Shown here one piece after another: positions 17,363 through 25,015 of a DNA stretch of 64,000 nucleotides. The stretch's first letter is position 1; every line of letters starts with the position of its first letter. Below the pieces are notes generated by a model that ran no database searches, had not been told where the DNA came from, and was given only the letters and a program-made list of their open reading frames with translations. The position numbers and the translations under genes are program-made. Source of the DNA: Gemmatimonadota bacterium (GTDB lineage Bacteria; Gemmatimonadota; Gemmatimonadetes; Gemmatimonadales; Gemmatimonadaceae); NCBI GenBank assembly GCA_016712265.1, contig JADJRJ010000031.1:682001-746000 (forward strand). Direction: 5' to 3'.

Positions 17363-17979
17363 CCAACGACGAACTGCAGGTCGCCTACCAGCAACTGTTG
17401 GCGCGCCGCCGCGCGGCGACGCGCGTGGGGTGCGCACACCTCGAGGACGTGCAGCGTGTGGCGACCGCCCGGCTGCAGCACGAGCGCGATGCCGGGGTTT
17501 TCGACCATGTCATGGCGTGTGCGGCCTGTCGCTCCGAGTACGAGCTGCTCCGGGCCACGAGCCAGGCCGCGCGCGCCGTGGCGCCCTCGGCCCTGCGTCG
17601 TGTGTGGATGCCCCTCGCCGCCGCGGCCACGGCGCTCCTCGCGGTCACGCTCTATTTTCGGGCACCGGCCGCCGGGACCTCCGGCGTCCGGGCCGACGAC
17701 ACCACGGCGGTGCGCGTCGTGGCGCCGTCGTCCGTCGCGACCGGGACCGCCATCACGGTGGCGTGGCATCCGGTCGCCGGGGCAGACGCCTATCGCGTGG
17801 AGCTCCTGGACACCCTGGGCACCGCACTGCACTCAAGTGTGACCAGTGACTCCTCCCTCACCGTGCCGGCTGCGGTGCTCCCGTTAGGCACGGAAGCTGT
17901 TGATTGGCTGGTGGTGGCCCGGCGTGCCGACGGCAACGAAACGCGCTCGCCGCTGGTGCGCGTCCGAGTCGTTCCCTAA
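17359..17979 (+). CDS. Zinc-type (ZAS) anti-sigma factor with extracytoplasmic FN3-like domain
   Basis: 206 residues, starting in the ATGA overlap with the sigma gene. The cytoplasmic N-terminus contains the HxxxCxxC zinc motif (His50, Cys54, Cys57). One membrane helix follows (WMPLAAAATALLAVTLYF, residues 83-100). The outer part (about 118-206) is a single Ig/fibronectin-III-like beta-sandwich: 'SSVATGTAITVAWHPVAGADAYRVELLDTLG...VDWLVVARRADGNETRSPLVRVRVV'. The family is expected to hold the ECF factor inactive until an envelope signal releases it. The stop overlaps the stop of the convergent CHAT gene by 4 bp in the sequence CCTAACG. Confidence 0.88.
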   Translation: MTNDELQVAYQQLLARRRAATRVGCAHLEDVQRVATARLQHERDAGVFDHVMACAACRSEYELLRATSQAARAVAPSALRRVWMPLAAAATALLAVTLYFRAPAAGTSGVRADDTTAVRVVAPSSVATGTAITVAWHPVAGADAYRVELLDTLGTALHSSVTSDSSLTVPAAVLPLGTEAVDWLVVARRADGNETRSPLVRVRVVP

Positions 17980-20669
17980 CGCAGCGACACCGTCAGGTAC
18001 GGATCGCCGACGAGACGAAAGGCGGCCCACACGGAGGCCGGCGCCCCCCGCCGGCGGGCGTCCACCTGGGCCGCCTGCAGCGCCGCACCGGCCGTCAGGC
18101 CGGCGCCAAGGCCATCGTAGAATCGCTCCACCAGCGGGACGATCTCGCGGTCAGGAATGCGCCACGCCGTCGCCAGCACGGTCCGGGCCCCCGCCTGCAG
18201 GAACGCGCTGGTGAGGCCGGTCACCCCCTCGCCTGCGATCAGGTCGCCGAGGTTGGTGCGACAGGCGGAGAGGACGACCAGCGTGTCGTCAAAGGGGAGG
18301 GTGGCGATCTCCCCGGCGAACCACCGGCCGTCGTTGGTGGCGTCTGCTGACAACAAGAGTGCTGCCTGTCGCCCATCCCAGTCGTCCACCTCGCCATGGG
18401 CGGCGACATGGAGCAGGCGCGGCGTGGTGGGCAACGCCTTGAGGTATGATTCGCTGGCACCGCCGTCGACGCGGACCATCGCGCCGGCACTCCTGCGTTG
18501 GAGTGCGCGCACTTCGTCCCTGGCTCCCGGGAGCGGTCGTGTGCGTCCCCCTGGCGTGCGGACCACGGGATCGCCGAGGGCTACGATAGGCCCCGACGGC
18601 ACGCGCGTCGGGCGCGTCCATCCGTCCATGGCCACCGCCACCGATGGCGCCTCGGACATGGTCCAACGCCCCACGGCGGGCACTCCGCCAACCTCAAGTA
18701 GTACAAACGGAATGAGGTGCATCGCGCCGTCGGCCACGATGATCACGCGGCGAATGCCAGCGCGTTCGAACGGCACACGCAGCGGCTCAAACAGGACCCG
18801 CCCCAGCGCGCGGGAACTCGTGGTCGTGCTACGTCCCTGCTCGGCCGCGGCGAGGAGTCGCTGGATCTCCGGCCGAAGGTCCACGGCGGACGGAAGGTCG
18901 AAGGACCACGCGCCCCGACGCGTGATGACCAGCGCCACCGACGGCATGCGAAACTCCCCCAGCACGTATTCAACGACGGCCGTGCTGTCATCCGGGAGGC
19001 GCTGCTGCACCTCCGCAAGTTCGACTGGGGCGGCCTCAGGTCGTGAACGCGCATTCCCGGTGGCCCAGGCGGAGGCATCGAGCAACTGTTCACGGAGGCG
19101 TAGCGCGCGCTGGGACTCCGCCAGGCGGAGTGCCTCGCGGTGTCGTCCTCCCCCAGCGAGGAGTCGCACCAGCTCGGTGTGGTAGGTCAACCCGCCGCGT
19201 TCGGTGGCCGTGGCAAATCGACGCAGGGCACTGTCGGCGATCGACGCGCGCCATCGCCGATGTTCGTCCTCGGCGATTTGCGCTGCTGCGGCCCCCTCGG
19301 CCAGGCGTCCATCGCGCACCAGGGCTATCGCCCGCATCGTCTCCACCGCGTGGCGGAACGCGTACTGGGAAGCGTGCAGGGAGCCCAGGACGGCATCGAA
19401 CTCGCGCCGGGCGGTGCTCCATTGTTCGTCGAGCAGCGCTGCTTCCCCGGCGATGGCACGCAACGAAGGTTCAAAGCCCTGCATGCCTCGCCCGCGGATC
19501 AAGGTGGCCAGGGAGTCGAGGTAGGCGCGGGTCCGCGGGCGGTCACCGGCGATCAGGGCGTGACGGACCAGGGTGAACAGGCCGTCGCGTTGCGCGGTCA
19601 CGTCACCAGCGCGTACTGCCTGCTGCTGGAACTCGAGGGCCAGGGGCCATCCTCGCGAGGTGTCACCGGCCGCGAAGGCGGTGATGGCCCGCATGCGCAA
19701 CACGGTGCGGAGCCCTTCGGCGTCGCCAGAGAGCCGCATCAGCGAGTCCGCCGTGGCCAGCCATCGCCGAGCGGCGCGTGTGTTGTTCAGCGTGGTACTC
19801 GCTGACGCGCGCGACAAGGCCGTCCACGCCAGCACGTCCACGCTCCGGGACGCCGTGGCGGCGGTCCACGCCTCGGCGAGGTACCGTTCGCCTCCCTGTA
19901 CGTTACCTAACGATACTGCGTAGAATCCGGCCCACTGTTGGGCGGCGCCAAAGGCGATGAGGTCACCGCTGCGCCGTTGCAGGGCGACCGTCGTGTCCAT
20001 CGCCCGACTGACAGAGTCACTCAGGCCCATGCGGGCGAAGGTTGTGGCGCGCACGAAGTGGCAGGCGGCCTCCAGGCGGAGGCTCCGGGCGGTCTGGGCA
20101 GCAGCAATGCCGAGTTGGGCCAGGCGTCGCATGGCGGCATAGTCGCCGGTGAGGGCGGCGTTGCCGGCCCGACGACAGTGCATCGACGCCGCGAGGTTCG
20201 GGCGTCGGCTGGCGCCGAGCGCCTCGACGGTGTCGAGGATCGCGTTCGCCGCGGCCGCGGAGCGCACCCGGCGCCCGATGCCGGCGCGCAGGAGCAGCGA
20301 CTCGATGGCCGTCGCGGTGTCTGCCGCGGCGCGAGACTGCGCGTCGACTCGGATCAGGAGTGAGTCGGCCGCGAGGTATCGCCCCTGCTGGACCAGAATG
20401 CGGCCGAGGCCGAGTTGGGCCAGCCGGGCAATGTCGTCGGCTGAACCCGCGTCCGCGCGCCTCAGCCGGGACGCGGCCTCAGCGAACTGGTAGAGATGGA
20501 AGGCGGCGGAGCCCCGTGCGAGATTCGCCGCACGATCGCTGGTGGGCCGGCGCTGCCAGGGGGCCAGCCACTGGGCGATCGTCCCGCGCTCGGCGGCCAT
20601 CGTCGCACCGTCGACGATGGCCCGCGGTTCGTTGGTGGTGACCTGGAGCAGGAGGAGCGCAGCCAGCAT
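17976..20669 (-). CDS. TPR-CHAT protein (caspase-like protease fold)
   Basis: 897 residues. The first roughly 500 residues are helical TPR-like repeats. The C-terminal 250 residues are a CHAT domain: 'RVIIVADGAMHLIPFVLLE', then the catalytic dyad His758 (LLHVAAHGEVDD) and Cys803 (LVVLSACRTNLGD), and 'GEGVTGLTSAFLQAGARTVLATAWRIPD'. Both dyad residues are present, so it should be an active cysteine protease of the caspase/separase clan. The N-terminus (MLAALLLLQV) is a short hydrophobic stretch, possibly a weak export signal. It lies 30 bp downstream of BNR copy B on the same strand. Substrate unknown. Confidence 0.9.
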   Translation of the reverse strand: MLAALLLLQVTTNEPRAIVDGATMAAERGTIAQWLAPWQRRPTSDRAANLARGSAAFHLYQFAEAASRLRRADAGSADDIARLAQLGLGRILVQQGRYLAADSLLIRVDAQSRAAADTATAIESLLLRAGIGRRVRSAAAANAILDTVEALGASRRPNLAASMHCRRAGNAALTGDYAAMRRLAQLGIAAAQTARSLRLEAACHFVRATTFARMGLSDSVSRAMDTTVALQRRSGDLIAFGAAQQWAGFYAVSLGNVQGGERYLAEAWTAATASRSVDVLAWTALSRASASTTLNNTRAARRWLATADSLMRLSGDAEGLRTVLRMRAITAFAAGDTSRGWPLALEFQQQAVRAGDVTAQRDGLFTLVRHALIAGDRPRTRAYLDSLATLIRGRGMQGFEPSLRAIAGEAALLDEQWSTARREFDAVLGSLHASQYAFRHAVETMRAIALVRDGRLAEGAAAAQIAEDEHRRWRASIADSALRRFATATERGGLTYHTELVRLLAGGGRHREALRLAESQRALRLREQLLDASAWATGNARSRPEAAPVELAEVQQRLPDDSTAVVEYVLGEFRMPSVALVITRRGAWSFDLPSAVDLRPEIQRLLAAAEQGRSTTTSSRALGRVLFEPLRVPFERAGIRRVIIVADGAMHLIPFVLLEVGGVPAVGRWTMSEAPSVAVAMDGWTRPTRVPSGPIVALGDPVVRTPGGRTRPLPGARDEVRALQRRSAGAMVRVDGGASESYLKALPTTPRLLHVAAHGEVDDWDGRQAALLLSADATNDGRWFAGEIATLPFDDTLVVLSACRTNLGDLIAGEGVTGLTSAFLQAGARTVLATAWRIPDREIVPLVERFYDGLGAGLTAGAALQAAQVDARRRGAPASVWAAFRLVGDPYLTVSLR

Positions 20670-20699
20670 CCCCCAAGATATGGGGAACGCTGCTGCCCG

Positions 20700-23600
20700 T
20701 CAGGGAATGGGCACCGCGGTGAGGCTTGTTGAGCTGCCGGCGTCCCGGCGTCGCAGCTCGGCCATGGAGCCGGCGAGGAGGGCGTTCAAGGAGCGCAAAT
20801 CGTCCCGCAATCGAGAAGCGAGCTGGTCCATGGCCCGCTGCTGCGCCACCGTGGGGGGCGTGCTGGACGCCTGGAGTGAGCCGTCCAGGTCCAGGTAGCC
20901 GAACTTGGACCCACCGAACCCGGCACCGAAACGACGAGCCAGTGAATCCAGCTGGGTTCCTGTCTCACGGAGCAACGTGGCGAGGGAATCGCGGCGCGGC
21001 GTTCCCGCCGCGGCATCCTCGATGCGCTTTCGCTCGGCGACCAGTGCCTTGTGCAGCTGCACGCCGCGGTCGAATGCGGCGAGGAGTTCAGCGAGGCGTC
21101 GCGAAGCGGCGTGGCGCGCCGTGACGGCGCCTTCCGCCACGGCGAGGCGGTTGTCGGCGAGGACCTCCACGACCTGCGAGACCTGGGTTCCCCTCGCGGC
21201 GAGTGTCACGGTGTAGCGTCCGGGGAGGGCCCAGCTCCCTGCCGGCGCGCCGAACCAGCCCTCGTCCGCGGCGGTCACTCCGGGGGCGCGCTCGTGATGC
21301 AGGTCCCAGTTGGTGCGGTGCAGTCCGGCGGTGGCCGGAACCGACAGCGTTCGGACCACGGCGCCGGAGGCGTCGGCCACGGTCAGTCGGGCCACGGTGT
21401 CCGCGCGACTCATGGGTGTGCCTAACGCGAATGTGATCAGCACCCCCTCGGCCGGGTTGGGTGCCTGAAAGTTGCGGGCGCCGGGTGTGGGCAACACGCG
21501 GGTGATGAATCGCTGCCGCGCGGGCAACATGGGATACAGTGTGGCCCGTTCGGCCACCGGAGCGCCCGCCGCGAGCATGCCGATGTCATCCAGCACGATG
21601 ATGCTGCGGCCATGCGTGCCAAGCAGCAGGTCTCCCCGCGTGGGGTGGATGGCGATGTCGTCGACGCGGACCCGTGGCACCCCGCCGGAGGTTGCGTGCC
21701 ATTTGGTACCGCCGTCCCAGGTGACAAACAACCCGAACTCCGTCCCGGCGAACAACACGTTGCGGTTCCGGGGGTGTTCATCGACGACCTTGATGGAGTG
21801 GCCGGCGGGGAGGTCGCCCATGCTCGGGCGCCAGGTGCTGCCGCCGTCCGTGGTGCGGAAGAGCCAGGGGCTCTGGTCGTCGTCGTGGTGGCCGTCAAAG
21901 GCGACGTACGCGGTGCGAGCGTCGTGGGCCGACCACAGCACCCGGCTCACCCATCGCGCCCCGGGCAGGGTGAAGCGACTGGTGATGTCAGACCAGGTGC
22001 GACCTCCGTCGGTGGTAAGCTGCACGTTTCCGTCGTCGGTGCCGACCAGGAGTGTGCCGGCGGCTTTCGGTGACTCGCTGATCGTGGTGATGGTGCCGTA
22101 GTCGCTGACGCCGTCGTCGCGCGACAAGGTCGTGGAGTCGCGCACGATCCCCATGATCGGGAGCTTTTTCCAGTCGAGTTTGCGGGTGAGGTCCGGCGAG
22201 ACCTCATCCCAACTCTGTCCCCCATCACGCGTTCGGAACAGCTTGTTGCCACCGTAGTAGATGGTCTTCGCGTCATGCGGTGATCGGAGCATCGGCGAGC
22301 TCCAGTTGAAGCGATACTCCTCCTTCGCGTCCGTGGGAACCGGGCGGATCCCGCGTTCTTCGCGGGTGCCGAGGTGGACGCGATAGGCGCGCCCGCCCTG
22401 CGAGTTGGCGTAGATGTATGCCGGGTCGGCGGGGTCGGTGACGGTGTAGAAGCCGTCGCCATACGCGATGTTGATGACGTCGCTGTTCATGATCCCGACG
22501 CCGTTGTACGTGCGCACCGGGACGCCCCAGGTGCCGTTGTCCTGCGTGCCGCCGTAGACGTAGTACGGATCGCGCCCGTCCACGTCGATGTCATAGAACT
22601 GACCGATCGGCAGGTTGTCGACAAAGTCCCAGTTGCGTGCGCCGTCGTAGGTGAAGTACAACCCGCCGTCGTTGCCGAGCATCATGTGTTGCCCGTCCGC
22701 GGGGTTGAGCCACAGGGCGTGATGGTCCACATGGATGCGGTCGCCGGTGTTCTCCGTCGTGAAGGTCTTGCCGCCGTCCACCGAGAGGTGCACGTTGGTG
22801 CCCAGCACCCAGACCTTATCCGGGTGTTGCGGATCGACGCGCACCTGCGAGTAGTACATCGGGCGCGGGTTGAGGCTGTTGACCTTGCGCCACGTGGCGC
22901 CGCGATCGTCCGAGCGAAAGACGCCACCCTGGCGGCTTTCCACGATGGCGTACACGGTCGACGGCTGGCTCGGCGCAATGGCCACGCCAATGCGACCGAT
23001 GTCGCCCTTCGGGAGGCCATTCGAAACGCGCTCCCATGAATCTCCGCCGTCGAGAGAGCGATAGAGCCCGCTTCCCGGCCCCCCGCCGACAAAGCCATGT
23101 CCGCGGCGCATGCGTTGATACATGGCGACGTACAACGTGCGACCGTCGGGGTCGAGGGCGACGTCGACGGCTCCCGTGACGTCGTTCACGTTCAGGACCT
23201 TTTGCCAGCTTCGTCCCGCGTCGCGCGTGCGGTAGAGCCCGCGATCCGCGTTCGGGCCCCACAGGCGGCCGAGGGCGGCGACAAAGACGGTGGACGGATC
23301 ACGCGGATGGACAACCACTCGGCCGATGTGTTGAGTGGCGGCGAGCCCCATGTGTGTCCAGGTCGTGCCCCCATCGAGCGACCGATAGACACCGTCGCCC
23401 CAGGTGGAACTCTGCCTGTTGTTTGGCTCACCGGTGCCGGCCCACACGATGTTCGGGTCGCTCGGCGCAATCGCAATATCGCCGATGGAAGTCGACCGAC
23501 CGTCGCGATCGAAGACCGGAACCCAGGTCGTCCCGTTGTTGGTGGAACGGAAGATCCCGCCGCCCGCCGTGCCGACGAAGATGGTCGATGGGCGTGTGGC

Positions 23601-23726
23601 GACGGCTTCGATGTCGTCGATGCGACCGCCGAACGATGCCGGGCCGATGTGGCGCCAGGGGAGGGAGCCGAGGTCCTGGGCGGCGGCGAGGGACGCGCTG
23701 CAGGCGAGGAGGAGGAACGGGCGCAT
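20700..23726 (-). CDS. Exported BNR/VPS10-type multi-repeat beta-propeller protein (copy B)
   Basis: 1008 residues from the ATG at 23726, which begins a clean signal peptide (MRPFLLLACSASLAAA). It has Asp-box repeats 'SLDGGTTW', 'TRDAGRSW', 'SLDGGDSW', 'SDDRGATW', 'TRDGGQSW', 'TTDGGRTW' and 'TTDGGSTW' in a double-propeller arrangement, then a beta-sandwich (FALGTPMSRADTVARLTVADASGAVVRTL) and a C-terminal helical region with an Arg/Leu-rich coiled segment. It shares order and many segments with copy A (12022-15069), for example 'VWAGTGEPNNRQSSTWGDGVYRSLDGGTTW'. It may share a transcript with the CHAT gene 30 bp downstream. Confidence 0.85.
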   Translation of the reverse strand: MRPFLLLACSASLAAAQDLGSLPWRHIGPASFGGRIDDIEAVATRPSTIFVGTAGGGIFRSTNNGTTWVPVFDRDGRSTSIGDIAIAPSDPNIVWAGTGEPNNRQSSTWGDGVYRSLDGGTTWTHMGLAATQHIGRVVVHPRDPSTVFVAALGRLWGPNADRGLYRTRDAGRSWQKVLNVNDVTGAVDVALDPDGRTLYVAMYQRMRRGHGFVGGGPGSGLYRSLDGGDSWERVSNGLPKGDIGRIGVAIAPSQPSTVYAIVESRQGGVFRSDDRGATWRKVNSLNPRPMYYSQVRVDPQHPDKVWVLGTNVHLSVDGGKTFTTENTGDRIHVDHHALWLNPADGQHMMLGNDGGLYFTYDGARNWDFVDNLPIGQFYDIDVDGRDPYYVYGGTQDNGTWGVPVRTYNGVGIMNSDVINIAYGDGFYTVTDPADPAYIYANSQGGRAYRVHLGTREERGIRPVPTDAKEEYRFNWSSPMLRSPHDAKTIYYGGNKLFRTRDGGQSWDEVSPDLTRKLDWKKLPIMGIVRDSTTLSRDDGVSDYGTITTISESPKAAGTLLVGTDDGNVQLTTDGGRTWSDITSRFTLPGARWVSRVLWSAHDARTAYVAFDGHHDDDQSPWLFRTTDGGSTWRPSMGDLPAGHSIKVVDEHPRNRNVLFAGTEFGLFVTWDGGTKWHATSGGVPRVRVDDIAIHPTRGDLLLGTHGRSIIVLDDIGMLAAGAPVAERATLYPMLPARQRFITRVLPTPGARNFQAPNPAEGVLITFALGTPMSRADTVARLTVADASGAVVRTLSVPATAGLHRTNWDLHHERAPGVTAADEGWFGAPAGSWALPGRYTVTLAARGTQVSQVVEVLADNRLAVAEGAVTARHAASRRLAELLAAFDRGVQLHKALVAERKRIEDAAAGTPRRDSLATLLRETGTQLDSLARRFGAGFGGSKFGYLDLDGSLQASSTPPTVAQQRAMDQLASRLRDDLRSLNALLAGSMAELRRRDAGSSTSLTAVPIP

Positions 23727-23824
23727 GGAGTGGGTCAGCTGGGGACGTGGCAAAGAGACGCCCGCGGGCCGGATTGGGGCAAGGGTGCTCGTCGCACCGC
23801 GTTTCGACCCGTATTCTTGGTTAT

Positions 23825-25015
23825 ATGGCCGATTCCCGTGACAGATTCCCCCTGGGGGCGCAGCTCACCCAGGCCGACCTCGAAGGCGATCCCTATCCGC
23901 ACTTTCATCGGCTGCGCGCGTCTGAGCCGGTGACCTGGGTGCCTGCGATCGACCAGTGGCTCGTCACGAGTCGGGACCTGGTCATGGAGGTCCTCCGCGA
24001 TCCCGAGCACTTTCGCACCGACGGCGAGCAATCGCCGATCCGGCGGACGTTTGGCGCGCAGATGCTGTCGACCGAGGGCGACCAACAGCGCCGGTACAAG
24101 TCGGCTTGTGCCCCGCCGTTCAATGCGCGCGCGGCAGAGGACGCGCGTCCACTGATCGAGCAGATCGTTGGTTCGAGGGTTGCTGCGCTTCGCATGAGCG
24201 CCACGGTCGAGGTGCGGCGGGAGTACGCCGCACCGATTGCCCTGGAGGTCGTGGCGCGCGTGATCGGGCTGGACCCCGCGCACGATGGCATGCTGCGGGA
24301 GTGGTATGACACCTTCGCGGACGCCCTGATGAACTACGCGGGCGCCCCCGCGACGCGAGCGCGCGCGCTGGGGGCCGTCCAGGCCTTCCGGGCGTCGATC
24401 ACCCCCATACTCCGTGCCCCATCGCCGAACGAGCACTCGCTGCTCGTCCAGCTCGCGCGGGTGCACCCGCGCCTTCTCGATGACGAGGAGATCGGCTCCA
24501 ATGCTCTGATCGTGCTCTTTGGCGGGATCGAGACGACCGAAGCGATGATTGCGAACGCGTTGTGGGCGATGCTGAGCCATCCGTCGACCCTCGCGCGCGC
24601 CCGCTCGTCCACGGCCGACCTGATGGCCTGCGTCGAGGAATCGCTGCGATGGGATGCGGCGGTGCAGACGGCCACGCGTTATGCGGCGGCCGGCGCGACG
24701 GTCAACGGCGTCGCGATCCCCGAGGGGGAGCTGGTGCAATGCATGCTTGGGGCGGCGAATCGCGACCCTGCGCACTATGTCGATCCCGATCGGTTTGACC
24801 CGTGGCGTCCCGCGACGGTGCCGCACCTGGCGTTTGCCTTCGGCAGGCATTTCTGCCTTGGGGCCGCGGTGGCCCGCGTCGAGGCAGAGGTGGCGCTGAG
24901 CCAACTCCTGGCGACATGGCCGGAGATGACGCGCGACGACACCCTATCCACGCCGCCGCGCGGCCATGAGTTCCGCAAGCCGCCGGCCCTCGTGATTCGC
25001 CGATCAGTGGCGTAG
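23825..25015 (+). CDS. Cytochrome P450
   Basis: 396 residues, the length of a soluble bacterial class I P450. I-helix oxygen-binding motif FGGIETTEA (about 232-240), ExxR at 272-275 (ESLR) and the haem loop FAFGRHFCLGAAVAR with axial Cys344. P450s oxidise small hydrophobic substrates with electrons from a ferredoxin, and no ferredoxin gene is nearby. The start ATG at 23825 follows TTGGTTAT; the longer frame runs into the divergent BNR gene and is not coding. The last 12 bp overlap the end of the convergent permease. Confidence 0.93.
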   Translation: MADSRDRFPLGAQLTQADLEGDPYPHFHRLRASEPVTWVPAIDQWLVTSRDLVMEVLRDPEHFRTDGEQSPIRRTFGAQMLSTEGDQQRRYKSACAPPFNARAAEDARPLIEQIVGSRVAALRMSATVEVRREYAAPIALEVVARVIGLDPAHDGMLREWYDTFADALMNYAGAPATRARALGAVQAFRASITPILRAPSPNEHSLLVQLARVHPRLLDDEEIGSNALIVLFGGIETTEAMIANALWAMLSHPSTLARARSSTADLMACVEESLRWDAAVQTATRYAAAGATVNGVAIPEGELVQCMLGAANRDPAHYVDPDRFDPWRPATVPHLAFAFGRHFCLGAAVARVEAEVALSQLLATWPEMTRDDTLSTPPRGHEFRKPPALVIRRSVA

